The notes under the pieces are model-generated. The model had not been told where the DNA came from and searched no databases. It saw nothing but the letters and a program-made list of their open reading frames with translations. Both the position numbers and the translations under genes were made by a program. Of a DNA stretch of 32,874 bases, positions 7,501-15,609 are shown in pieces. Source of the stretch: CALGFH01 sp036003705 (GTDB taxonomy: Bacteria > Actinomycetota > CALGFH01); NCBI GenBank assembly GCA_036003705.1, contig DASYSE010000058.1, forward strand, positions 1 through 32,874. Direction: 5' to 3'. Each line of letters begins with the position of its first letter. The first letter of the stretch is position 1.

Positions 7501-8651
7501 TCCTGGGGCGGGTCGGGTTCTCGCCGGCTCAGCTTCATCCCGTGCCGTTCCGCCCAGGCACGGCGGTCCTCGGCCTCGCGCAGGGAGCGCTCGGCCAGGC
7601 GGCGCAGCTCGGTCGCCTTGCGCCGTTCGGCGGCACGGCGGCGGCTTCCGAAGGTCTCCTGCTCCACCTGGAGCGACAGGTAGGCCAGGGCTCCCAGCGG
7701 GATCGGCAGCCAGAAGTTGATCAGCCGGTAGGACACCACACCCAGGGTGGCCACGCCCCGGTCGGCGCCGAAGAAGGTGAGCAGCGCGATCATGGTCGCC
7801 TCGACCACCCCCAGGCCGGCCGGGGTGATCGGGATGGCGGCCAGCACATAGGCCAGCCCGAAGGCGACGATCAGCCCGTCCACCCCGGCCCGGTACCCGA
7901 ACGCGGCCAGGAACACCCACAGCGAGGCCGCCGAGCAGAGCCAGAAGGCCACGTCCCACAGCAGACCCCGCCGGAGCCGGGCCCGGTCGGCGGCCAGGGT
8001 CTGCAGTCGCGCCGCCAACCGCAGGACGAGCCGGTGCACGCCGGCCTCGTCCAGGAACGGGACCCGCCTGGCCACCGTCCGCATGACCCCCGCGGCCCAC
8101 TGCTCGCCCCGCATGAGCAGCACCACCAGGGCCGAGAAGCCGCCGAGCAGCACCACGCCGATCAAGGCGGCGGTCGCGTACAGGGGGTTGTAGCTCCCGC
8201 CGACGATGGAGACGAGCAGGCCCACCCAGAGGAGCAGGTTGAGCACCACCGCCGAGCCGATGCCCTGGGCGGCCATGGCGAACGCGGCGTCGGTGCCGGA
8301 CAGCCCGAACCGGGTCAGCAGCCGGAAGCCGAGCGCCCCGCCCACCGCCGCGCCGCCAGGGATGACGTGGCTGACGGCCCGGGTCGACAGGTTGATGCGG
8401 AGCAGGGTCAGGTAGGGGGGCGGGGTCCCGTGGATCATCGCCCGGGTCAGGTTGGCGTAGCTGAGGATCGAGGTCGCCTCCAGGGCCACGCCAAGGGCGA
8501 TCAGCCACAGGTTGACACCGGCCAGCAGATGGAGCGCCCGGCGTGCGCCGGCGATCTGGGGCAGCACGAAATAGATCACCACGAAGGCGACCAGCAGGAG
8601 CTGGACAAGGCGCCTGACCGGCGTGACCAACCGCCCTCGGGTCCTGGCCAT
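7497..8651 (-). CDS. YbhN/UPF0104-type integral membrane protein (MprF flippase-like)
   Basis: A 384-residue protein with about eight membrane segments, of the family that includes YbhN and the membrane half of lysyl-phosphatidylglycerol synthase (MprF). Typical stretches are HVIPGGAAVGGALGFRLL and AIPITPAGLGVVEATMIALL. There is no cytoplasmic aminoacyl-transferase domain, so lipid aminoacylation is not expected; a lipid-translocation role is inference from the family. The last 55 residues are highly charged, Arg/Glu-rich and probably helical. The gene starts 21 bp behind the M20 peptidase gene. Its stop codon overlaps that of the convergent GGDEF gene: the two stops share 7498-7499. Confidence 0.85.
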   Translation of the reverse strand: MARTRGRLVTPVRRLVQLLLVAFVVIYFVLPQIAGARRALHLLAGVNLWLIALGVALEATSILSYANLTRAMIHGTPPPYLTLLRINLSTRAVSHVIPGGAAVGGALGFRLLTRFGLSGTDAAFAMAAQGIGSAVVLNLLLWVGLLVSIVGGSYNPLYATAALIGVVLLGGFSALVVLLMRGEQWAAGVMRTVARRVPFLDEAGVHRLVLRLAARLQTLAADRARLRRGLLWDVAFWLCSAASLWVFLAAFGYRAGVDGLIVAFGLAYVLAAIPITPAGLGVVEATMIALLTFFGADRGVATLGVVSYRLINFWLPIPLGALAYLSLQVEQETFGSRRRAAERRKATELRRLAERSLREAEDRRAWAERHGMKLSRREPDPPQD

Positions 8652-8661
8652 GGGTGCTGCC

Positions 8662-8667
8662 AGTATA
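8662..8667 (-). promoter_or_regulatory. TATACT -10 box in front of the YbhN-type gene
   Basis: In the 21-bp gap behind the M20 stop codon the minus strand reads TTTATACT, with TATACT 10 nt before the ATG at 8651. Such an AT-rich patch is rare here, and it matches the actinobacterial TANNNT -10 pattern. No TTGACA-like -35 box is seen. It suggests a second, internal start of transcription. Confidence 0.4.
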
Positions 8668-8672
8668 AATGG

Positions 8673-9884
8673 CTAGGCTCGAACCCCCAGGCGGGCCAGC
8701 AGGCCGGCCAGCAGGGCGGTGCGGGGGACCACACTGTCGAGCTCCAGCCACTCCGACTCCCCGTGGGCTTCGCCGCCGACCGGGGCCAGGCCGTCGATCG
8801 TCGCCAGCCCGGTGGCCGCGGTGGTGTTGGCGTCGCCGGCGCCGCCGGTGGCCGCCTCGCCGACCTCGAAGCCGAGGTCGACGGCGACCGCCTGCGCCTC
8901 GGCGACCAGCGAGGCGACGGCCCGGGTGCGCTCCATCGGCGGATGCCGGTGGGTTGGCAGCATCCTTGCCGTCGCCCCCGCGACGGTGCTGCCGGCCACG
9001 ATCCGCTCGACCTCGGCCATGGCCTGGTCGAAGGCGGCAACGGTGGCCGCCCTGACCTCAACCTGCATGGTCGCCCGGTCGGCGACCACGTTGGTGCGGG
9101 TGCCGCCCCGCAGCACCCCGACGTTGCAGCTGACCCCGTCCCAGCGGCCGTTCAGGGCGTGCAGGGCGATGGTCTTGTGGGCCGCCTCCAGGACCGCGTT
9201 GACGCCCTGCTCGGGCCGGACCCCGGCATGCACGGCCAGCCCGGTCAGCTCGATGGTGAACGCCGAGATCCCCTTGCGGGCCGAGACGAGAGCGCCGTTG
9301 GTCCTGGCCGCCTCCAGCCCGACGGCGACGTCGTGCTCGCCGGCCAGGCGCTCGATCAGCTGGCGGCTGAAGGGCGAGCCGATCTCCTCGTCGGGCGAGC
9401 AGACCAGGGTGATCCCGGCGAAGTCGTCGAACCCGAACAGGTCGCAGAGGACCTCGACCGCCTCGAACCCGCAGACGACCCCGGCCTTGTCGTCGGTCAC
9501 TCCCGGTCCGTAGGCGCGCCCGTCCCGGGTCCGGAACGGCCGGGCGGCGGCGGTGCCGTCGTCGAACACGGTGTCCATGTGGGCCAGCAGCAGCAGTCGC
9601 CGCCCGCCGTCGGCGACCGGGCGTCCCCCGGCGCGCCGCCCAACGACCAGGTCCCCCAGCGGCGGTCCCGTCCACTCCGGCCCCGGGCGGTGGGGATGGC
9701 GCTCGACCGTCCAGCCGCCCTCCTGGAAACGGGCCTGGCACAGGTCGGCGACCCGGTTCACCCCGTCCGCGCTGAAGGAGCCGGAGTCGATGTTGACCAG
9801 CTCCGCGATGCGGGCCAGCACGTCGGGGTAGCGCTCGCGCAGCGGCGCCAGCAGGCAGGTCGGGTCAGCCCGCGGGTCCGTCAC
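8673..9884 (-). CDS. M20-family zinc metallopeptidase (ArgE/DapE/CPG2-like)
   Basis: A cytoplasmic co-catalytic metallopeptidase of about 403 residues that should cleave a small peptide or N-acyl amino acid. The M20 metal site is complete: LLAHMDTVF (His102), GPGVTDDKAG (bridging Asp), SPDEEIGS (catalytic Glu pair), VGLEAART, and HGESEWLELDS near the C-terminus. A dimerisation domain sits in the middle (ELTGLAVHAGVRPEQGVNAV). I prefer the GTG at 9884 because AGGAC lies about 10 nt upstream and little sequence precedes the first helix; ATG at 9929 is the alternative. It is divergent from the CphA-like ligase gene. Substrate is not known; cyanophycin dipeptide is one possibility from context. 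Confidence 0.88.
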   Translation of the reverse strand: MTDPRADPTCLLAPLRERYPDVLARIAELVNIDSGSFSADGVNRVADLCQARFQEGGWTVERHPHRPGPEWTGPPLGDLVVGRRAGGRPVADGGRRLLLLAHMDTVFDDGTAAARPFRTRDGRAYGPGVTDDKAGVVCGFEAVEVLCDLFGFDDFAGITLVCSPDEEIGSPFSRQLIERLAGEHDVAVGLEAARTNGALVSARKGISAFTIELTGLAVHAGVRPEQGVNAVLEAAHKTIALHALNGRWDGVSCNVGVLRGGTRTNVVADRATMQVEVRAATVAAFDQAMAEVERIVAGSTVAGATARMLPTHRHPPMERTRAVASLVAEAQAVAVDLGFEVGEAATGGAGDANTTAATGLATIDGLAPVGGEAHGESEWLELDSVVPRTALLAGLLARLGVRA

Positions 9885-9989
9885 AGCCCGAGGGTCCTGA
9901 TGACGTCGCGGACGGTGGGGCCCGGTCATGACGCGACCATAGCTGGACGGCGCGGCGCCCGGCAACGCGCGCCGGCCGGCGCCGCCGGA

Positions 9990-9995
9990 TAATGT
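9990..9995 (+). promoter_or_regulatory. -10 box for a probably leaderless CphA-like ligase transcript
   Basis: TAATGT (TANNNT pattern) ends 7 nt before the ATG at 10003, and no Shine-Dalgarno sequence lies between them. In actinobacteria this arrangement usually means that transcription starts at the A of the start codon. It decides the start over the in-frame TTG at 9997. Confidence 0.5.
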
Positions 9996-10002
9996 CTTGG
10001 CC

Positions 10003-11757
10003 ATGGTGAAGGCCGACCCGGCGGGTCCCGATCCTCCGGGGCACCCCGGCGGGGTTCCCCAGTCCCCTCCCAGGGCGTCCCTGGTCGAGCTGCGGGTGCT
10101 CGACGGGGCCAACCTGTACTTCCCGCGTCCGGCGATCAAGCTCACCCTCGACGTCGCCGGCCTGCTCGCCCTGCCCGAGGAGCTGGCCGCCGCCGCGGCC
10201 CAGGCCGCCGGCCTGACGGCCGCCGCCGCAGGCGCACCAGACGGCGAGCAGCGGCGCCGCTTCGCCCTCCGGCTGCTCGCCCACCTGGTCCGGCGGACCG
10301 CGGCCGTCGCCGGGGTGCGGGCGCTGGCCGTTCGCAGCCGGCCCGGCCCCGAGCCGACCCAGGTGGTGCTCGCCTACCCGTGGCGGCGGCAGCACGCCGC
10401 CGAGGCCCTCGGCCGGGCGGTGGCCGAGGTGGCCGCCGCCGTCGGCACCCCCGACCTGGCCGGTCGGGTGGAGGCTGCGGGGGCGGCCCTGCGCCAGGCC
10501 GAGGCCGGCCCGGCGCCGTCGCTTCCGGTGCCACGGATCCCGACGGTGGCGGTCACCGGCACCAACGGAAAGACGACGGTGACCCGCCTGATCGCCCACA
10601 TGGGCATGCGGGCCGGGCTCCATGTCGGCTGGTCCAACACCGACGGCATCTACCTGGACGGCGAGCTGGTCGAGGCGGGCGACTGGTCGGGGCCGGGCGG
10701 GGCCGGACGGGTGCTGGCCCAGCCCGGCATCCAGCTGGCGGTGCTGGAGACGGCGAGGGGCGGCATCCTGCGCCGCGGGGTCGGCGTCGCCCACAACGAC
10801 GTTGCCGTGGTGACCAACATCTCCGCCGACCACCTCGGCCTCGGCGGCATCCAGACCCTGGACCAGCTGGCCGAGGTCAAGGCGACGATCGTCAGGATCA
10901 CCCGTGCCAGTGGATGGGTGGTCCTCAACGCCGACGACCCGCGGGCCCTCGCCATGCGCCGGCTGTCGAGGGCGCGTCCGTTCGTGTTCGGCCTCGAGCC
11001 GGACGCGCCTGGGCTGCGCGCGGCCCAGAGCGAGGGCGGCCGCGCCGCCACCGTGCTCGACGGCGACCTGGTGGTCCTCACCAGGGGCCGGGTGGAACGG
11101 CTGCTGCCGGTCCTGGACGTGCCGGTCACCCTGGCCGGCCTCGCCTCCTTCAACGTGGCCAACGCGCTGGCCGCGGCGGCCGCCGCCATCGCCGCCGGCC
11201 TGCCCCGCGAGGCGGTGCTGGACGGCCTGCGCAGCTTCCGGCCCGACCCGGCCCAGAACCCGGGCCGCATGAACGTCTTCGACCTGGACGGCCGGGCCGT
11301 GATCGTCGACATGGCCCACAACGAGGCCAGCCTGCTCGCCCTGCTCGAGGTGGCGAGGGGCCTGCGCCTGCCCGGCCGCCGGGTACTGGCCATGGTCGGC
11401 ACCGCCGGGGACCGCTCCGACGAGCTGATCCGCTCCCTGGGCGAGCTGGCCGCCAGGGGCGCCGACCGGGTCGTGATCGGCGAGAAGCACCGCTACCTGC
11501 GCGGCCGCGACCCGGCCGAGCTGGTCGGGCTGCTGCGCGAGGGCGCCGACGCGGTCGGCGTCACCGACCTGCCCGACCACCCCAGCGAGCTGGCCGGCCT
11601 CCAGGCCCTGGTCGCCGAGTCCGGCCCAGGCGACGTCTGCGCCCTGATGGCTCCGGCCGAGCGCGACCAGATCCTCGCCTGGCTCACCGCCCGGGGCGCC
11701 CGGCTCCTCGACCCAGACGAGCTCCGGGCCAGGGTCGTGGCGGCCCGCGGCGGGTAG
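10003..11757 (+). CDS. CphA-like Mur ligase lacking the ATP-grasp domain
   Basis: A 584-residue paralogue of cyanophycin synthetase. From about residue 180 to the end it follows the Mur-ligase (M) half of CphA closely: P-loop GTNGKTT at 186-192, TDGIYLDGE, LETARGGILRRG, VVTNISADHLGL, VDMAHNEAS and GTAGDRSDE. CphA uses this half to join Arg to the Asp side chain. The first 150 or so residues resemble a degenerate CphA N domain (LVELRVLDGANLYFPRPAIK compared with LRILESRIYRGPNYWSYERA), but the HxxEH motif is absent. No ATP-grasp (G) domain, which adds Asp, is present between them. The ATG at 10003 is supported by the -10 box 7 nt upstream. It is convergent with cphA and divergent from the M20 gene. 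The reaction catalysed is unknown. Confidence 0.85.
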   Translation: MVKADPAGPDPPGHPGGVPQSPPRASLVELRVLDGANLYFPRPAIKLTLDVAGLLALPEELAAAAAQAAGLTAAAAGAPDGEQRRRFALRLLAHLVRRTAAVAGVRALAVRSRPGPEPTQVVLAYPWRRQHAAEALGRAVAEVAAAVGTPDLAGRVEAAGAALRQAEAGPAPSLPVPRIPTVAVTGTNGKTTVTRLIAHMGMRAGLHVGWSNTDGIYLDGELVEAGDWSGPGGAGRVLAQPGIQLAVLETARGGILRRGVGVAHNDVAVVTNISADHLGLGGIQTLDQLAEVKATIVRITRASGWVVLNADDPRALAMRRLSRARPFVFGLEPDAPGLRAAQSEGGRAATVLDGDLVVLTRGRVERLLPVLDVPVTLAGLASFNVANALAAAAAAIAAGLPREAVLDGLRSFRPDPAQNPGRMNVFDLDGRAVIVDMAHNEASLLALLEVARGLRLPGRRVLAMVGTAGDRSDELIRSLGELAARGADRVVIGEKHRYLRGRDPAELVGLLREGADAVGVTDLPDHPSELAGLQALVAESGPGDVCALMAPAERDQILAWLTARGARLLDPDELRARVVAARGG

Positions 11758-11815
11758 CCCGACCGGGACCCGCGACCCGCGGGGTCACGGTGACGGCCTG
11801 GGACGCCGCCGATCC

Positions 11816-14626
11816 CTATCGCCGATCGCGCGGATCAAGCCCTCCGCCGGCGGGTGACGAAGGCCTGACCCGCTCCTGCAGCTCCTCCACGATCGCCTCG
11901 ACCCGGTCGGCGCAGAGCACCACCAGGTCGCCCGGGTTGGCCCGGTCGAGGGCCAGCCGGGACGCCTCCAGCTCGTCGAGGACCACATCGAGGCTGCGCA
12001 GGCGGGCGCCTTCGGCGGCCGAGGCGCGCGCGCCGGCGGCGAGCAGCTCGGCGATCTGGCCGGGCTCGCGGCCGCGCAGGTTGCGGTCCTCACGCAGGAT
12101 CAGGGCGTCGAAGTGCCTGGCCGCGACCTCGCCGAGCTCGCGGATGTCCTTGTCGCGCCGGTCTCCCGGGCTGGCGATCACGCCGATGCGGCGGTGGGCG
12201 ATGAAGTCGCCGCCCTTGGGCGGGGTGGCCATGCGGTCGACGAAGTCGCCGAGCATGCGCATGCCGGCCGCGTTGTGGCAGTAGTCGACGATCACCCGGT
12301 AGCCGTCCATCTCGAACAGGTTGAGCCGTCCTGGAGCGACCTCGTAGGAGGTGGTGAACGAACGCAGGCCGGCGCGGATGTCGTGGACGTGGGCCCCGGC
12401 GGCCAGGGCGGCGGCGGCCGCGGCCATGGCGTTGGCCACGTTCATGCGCGCCCGGCCCCCGAAGGTTGCCGGGACCGCGCTGGTCGGCGCGATCAACGTC
12501 GAGCGTCGGCCCTGCCGGAGCACGATCCCCTCGCCGAGCCGGCCGTCCTCGAGCACGATGGCCCGTCCGCCTCTGCGGCAGTGGGCGTCGACCAGCTCGC
12601 TGCCGCCATGCATGGAGAAGTAGACCAGCTCGCCAGAGCAGTGCCGGCGCATGCCGGCGACCAGCGGGTCGTCGGCGTTGAGGACGCCATGGCCGTCGCG
12701 GGGAACGGCCTCGATGACCACCTGCTTGACCGCGGCCAACTGCTTGAGGGTGTCGATGCCGCGCAGGCCCAGGTGGTCGGCGCTGACGTTGAGGACCACG
12801 CCGATGTCGTTGCGCTCGTAGCCGAGGCCTTCGCGCAGGATGCCCCCCCTTGCCACCTCGAACACCGCGAAGTCGACCCGCGGGTTCTGCAGCACCATCC
12901 GGGCGGAGCGAGGCCCCGAGGCGTCGGCGGTCACCACCAGGCGCTCGTCGATCAGAATGCCGTCGGTGGTGGTGAGGCCGACCTGGCGGCCCATCCCCTT
13001 GAAGATGTGGGTGATCATCCTGGCCGTGGTGGTCTTGCCGTTGGTCCCGGTCACCGCGATGATCGGGATGCGGGCCGGGCTGCCCGGCGGGAACAGCAGA
13101 TCCACCACCGGCTTGGCGACGTACTGCGGCTCGCCGACGGTCGGGTGGGTGTGCATGCGGAAGCCGGGGGCGGCGTTGACCTCGACGATCGCCCCGCCCG
13201 TCTCCCGGACCGGCTCGGCCAGGTCGGGAGCGATGAAGTCGATGCCGGCGACGTCCAGCCCGACCACCCGAGCAGCCTCCTCGGCGATCTCGACGTTGTC
13301 GGGGTGGGCCTCGTCGGTCCGGTCGATCGAGATGCCGCCGGTCGACATGTTGCCGGTCAGGGTCAGCTTCACCATCGTGCCGTCGGGAGGCACGTCGTCC
13401 AGCTCGAATCCCTGGTCGCGGACCAGCTCGACCGCGGCCTGGTCGACCCGGATGCGGGTCAGGACCTTCTCGTGGCCGACGCCGCGCCGCGGGTCGGCGT
13501 TGGTCTCCTCGACCAGCTGGGCCACCGTCATGCTGCCGTCGCCGATCACGTGGGCCGGCACCCGCTCGGCGACCGCGACCATCTTCCCGCCGACCACCAG
13601 CACCCGGTAGTCGTTGCCGGTGACGTAGCGCTCGACCAGCACCGTGCCCCGCCGGGCCTCGGCCTGGGCGCCGGGAAAGGCGGCGGCGATCTCCTGCTCG
13701 CTCCTGAGGTCGAGGTGGACGCCGCGGCCGTGGTTGCCGTCCAGCGGCTTGACCACCAGCGGGAAGCCGAGCCGGCGAGCCGCCGCCCGCGCATCGTCCA
13801 GGCTGCGCACCGACAGCGAGCGGGGCACGGGCAGGCCGGCGGCGGCCAGCAGCCTGGTCGTCAGCTCCTTGTCGCCGGCGACGTCGACCGCCAGCGAGCT
13901 GGTCTTGGAGGTCATGGTGGCCCGGATGCGCTGCTGGTAGACACCCTGGCCGAGCTGGACGAGCGAGTAGTCGTTCAGTCGCAGCCATGGGATGTCGCGG
14001 GTGGCCGCCTCGTCGATGATCGCCTGGGTCGACGGGCCGAAGGCGGTCCGCTCGGCCTGGAGGATGAACCGCTCCAGCTCGGCGTCGAAGTCGAAGCCTG
14101 CTTCGCGCTCGACCAGGTGGTTGACCAGCCGTACGGCCAGGCGGCCGGCGGCCAGCCCGACCTGCTCGTCGCCGTAGCCGTAGATGACGTTGTAGTGGCC
14201 GCGCTTGCCGGCGCCGCGGGTCTTGCCGCGACGCTGCTCGCCACCGGCCTCACGCTGGAGCTGGAGGGCGACGTGCTCGGCGACGTGGCCCAGCCAGGTG
14301 CCCTCGCGCAGCCGCTCGACGAACCCGCCCCTGCGGCCGACCCCGCAGGTGTGGTCGACCAGGCCGGGCAGCAGGGCCAGCAGGTCGTCGGTGAACCCGG
14401 AGATCGTGCTGGACGGGAAGTCCTCCAGCGACCCGAGGTCGACCAGCAGGTGGACGGCCCGTTCGTAGGACCAGTAGTTGGGGCCGCGGTAGATGCGGCT
14501 CTCGAGGATGCGCAGGTCGGGGCGGGGACGGGCAGGCTCCCGCGGCGCCTGCTCCGAGCCTTCCCCCGGGGGCTCTTCGGGGGCGGGGCCGGGGTCGTGC
14601 GCCGGTGCGGCCAGGTCCTCACTCAT
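11816..14626 (-). CDS. cphA: Cyanophycin synthetase
   Basis: A 936-residue enzyme that builds cyanophycin, a poly-Asp chain with Arg on each side chain, from Asp, Arg and ATP. The N domain (about 40-200) begins LRILESRIYRGPNYWSYERA and has HVAEH (residues 114-118), a match to the HxxEH hydrolytic site described in some CphA1 enzymes. The ATP-grasp domain (about 220-480) contains FPLVVKPLDGNHGRGV and IVEVNAAPGFRMHTHP. The Mur-ligase domain (about 520-936) has GTNGKTT at 527-533, EVARGGILREGL, NVSADHLGLRGI and VDYCHNAAG. The ATG at 14626 has AGGAGG 7 nt upstream and overlaps the cphB stop as ATGA, so the two are translationally coupled. The length is slightly above the usual 870-900 because of a Pro/Glu-rich N-terminal extension. 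Confidence 0.97.
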   Translation of the reverse strand: MSEDLAAPAHDPGPAPEEPPGEGSEQAPREPARPRPDLRILESRIYRGPNYWSYERAVHLLVDLGSLEDFPSSTISGFTDDLLALLPGLVDHTCGVGRRGGFVERLREGTWLGHVAEHVALQLQREAGGEQRRGKTRGAGKRGHYNVIYGYGDEQVGLAAGRLAVRLVNHLVEREAGFDFDAELERFILQAERTAFGPSTQAIIDEAATRDIPWLRLNDYSLVQLGQGVYQQRIRATMTSKTSSLAVDVAGDKELTTRLLAAAGLPVPRSLSVRSLDDARAAARRLGFPLVVKPLDGNHGRGVHLDLRSEQEIAAAFPGAQAEARRGTVLVERYVTGNDYRVLVVGGKMVAVAERVPAHVIGDGSMTVAQLVEETNADPRRGVGHEKVLTRIRVDQAAVELVRDQGFELDDVPPDGTMVKLTLTGNMSTGGISIDRTDEAHPDNVEIAEEAARVVGLDVAGIDFIAPDLAEPVRETGGAIVEVNAAPGFRMHTHPTVGEPQYVAKPVVDLLFPPGSPARIPIIAVTGTNGKTTTARMITHIFKGMGRQVGLTTTDGILIDERLVVTADASGPRSARMVLQNPRVDFAVFEVARGGILREGLGYERNDIGVVLNVSADHLGLRGIDTLKQLAAVKQVVIEAVPRDGHGVLNADDPLVAGMRRHCSGELVYFSMHGGSELVDAHCRRGGRAIVLEDGRLGEGIVLRQGRRSTLIAPTSAVPATFGGRARMNVANAMAAAAAALAAGAHVHDIRAGLRSFTTSYEVAPGRLNLFEMDGYRVIVDYCHNAAGMRMLGDFVDRMATPPKGGDFIAHRRIGVIASPGDRRDKDIRELGEVAARHFDALILREDRNLRGREPGQIAELLAAGARASAAEGARLRSLDVVLDELEASRLALDRANPGDLVVLCADRVEAIVEELQERVRPSSPAGGGLDPRDRR

Positions 14627-15558
14627 TGCGATGCCTCCTGCTCTCCGCTGCCGCGGGCCCCGCGCCGCCTCGCCGTGCGCCGTGCCGGCCACTCCTCGGC
14701 GGCCTCCTGGCGCGCCTGCCGCCGCGGGGTCGAGATCGCCTTCAGCCGGGGCAGCAGGACGCGGGCGCCCAGGTCGAAGCGGTAGCCCGGCGGCAGGGCA
14801 TGGAGCACCACGCCAGACACCAGCACCGGCCGTCGTGCCCTGACCTCGAACGCGTCCGACTGCGCCCTGGACCCGTCCACCACCGTGACCGTCCCCTTGC
14901 CGAGCACCTCCAGCACGCCGTCGGGGGTGATGACGGCGGCGGTGTCCTCGTCGATGCCGATGCCGAGCTGGCTGGGGGACTCCGCGACCAGCAGCAGCAG
15001 CCGTCCAAGCCGGTTGCGCTGGCTGAAGTGCTGGTCGATGACCGCGCCCGGCAGCAGCCCGAGCCCGGCCGACATGTGGGCCAGACGTTGCTTCGGGATC
15101 TCGCCAGGGCCGCCGAAGGCGACCATGTGGGAGCTGAGGGCGCTCGCCCCGGCCGAGGTGCCGCCGATGATCGCACCCCGCCGGTGCGCCTCCAGCAGGG
15201 CGGCCCCGAGCCGGGTCCCGGCAACCACCATCGACAGCCGGAGCTGGTTGCCGCCCGTCATGAACACCCCGGTGGCGCGGGCGACGGCGTCCACCGGTCC
15301 CTGCGCGTCGGCCTCCTCGCGGGTCGAGGGCCGCAGCGGCAGCACCTCGGCCGCGCCCAGCTCGGTGAACACCCGCCGGTACAGACCGAGGACCTCGTCG
15401 CCGAGCGAGGAGGCGGTCGCGATCACCGCGATCCGCGCCCGCTCGCCGCCGGCGAGCTGCACGAAGTGGTTGAGGATGGTCCGGTGGCCGAGCTTGTCCT
15501 CCGCACCGCCGATGGCCACGAGGACGCCGGCTCCGGCCCGGGCAACGTCGGAGGGCAT
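14623..15558 (-). CDS. cphB: Cyanophycinase
   Basis: A 311-residue serine protease of the S51 family that cuts cyanophycin into beta-Asp-Arg dipeptides. Diagnostic features are VAIGGAEDKLGHRTIL near the N-terminus, FMTGGNQLRL, the nucleophile Ser135 in GGTSAGASA, and IDQHFSQRNRLGRL. A basic tail (about 270-311, rich in Arg) extends past the catalytic core and may be disordered. The ATG at 15558 is chosen over the in-frame TTG at 15573 because the protein then starts just before the first strand; a TAGACT box lies 5 nt upstream. It is first in the cphB-cphA operon. The next step, dipeptide hydrolysis, has no classical IadA or IaaA gene in this window. Confidence 0.96.
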   Translation of the reverse strand: MPSDVARAGAGVLVAIGGAEDKLGHRTILNHFVQLAGGERARIAVIATASSLGDEVLGLYRRVFTELGAAEVLPLRPSTREEADAQGPVDAVARATGVFMTGGNQLRLSMVVAGTRLGAALLEAHRRGAIIGGTSAGASALSSHMVAFGGPGEIPKQRLAHMSAGLGLLPGAVIDQHFSQRNRLGRLLLLVAESPSQLGIGIDEDTAAVITPDGVLEVLGKGTVTVVDGSRAQSDAFEVRARRPVLVSGVVLHALPPGYRFDLGARVLLPRLKAISTPRRQARQEAAEEWPARRTARRRGARGSGEQEASQ

Positions 15559-15563
15559 GTTGC

Positions 15564-15569
15564 AGTCTA
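15564..15569 (-). promoter_or_regulatory. TAGACT -10 box for cphB-cphA
   Basis: On the minus strand TAGACT lies 5 nt before the cphB ATG at 15558, without a ribosome site between. It fits the TANNNT pattern of leaderless actinobacterial promoters, although the spacing is a little short. Confidence 0.35.
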
Positions 15570-15581
15570 ACAACCCGACCG

Positions 15582-15596
15582 CTTACACCTGCTTGA
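15582..15596 (+). promoter_or_regulatory. CTTAC-N5-CTTGA direct repeat in the cphB / response-regulator divergent region
   Basis: Two CTT(A/G) half-sites start at 15582 and 15592, exactly 10 bp apart. The same pattern (CTTAT-N5-CTTGA) stands upstream of the HtrA gene at 17669-17683. The pattern suits an OmpR-family regulator such as the one encoded at 15622, which could thereby control itself and, on the other side, cphB. Confidence 0.4.
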
Positions 15597-15609
15597 TGAC
15601 TCGGCGGAT

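Noticed and set aside
6403..8751. A 782-codon minus-strand frame overlapping the GGDEF and YbhN-type genes
   Set aside because: It crosses two well-supported genes in a different frame and its translation resembles nothing known.
11774..11786. GACCC-GCG-GGGTC hairpin between the convergent CphA-like ligase gene and cphA
   Set aside because: The stem is only 5 bp and no T-run follows in either direction, so a terminator call is not supported.
12113..14785. A long plus-strand frame antisense to cphA
   Set aside because: No domain; the minus strand encodes a complete cyanophycin synthetase with all motifs.
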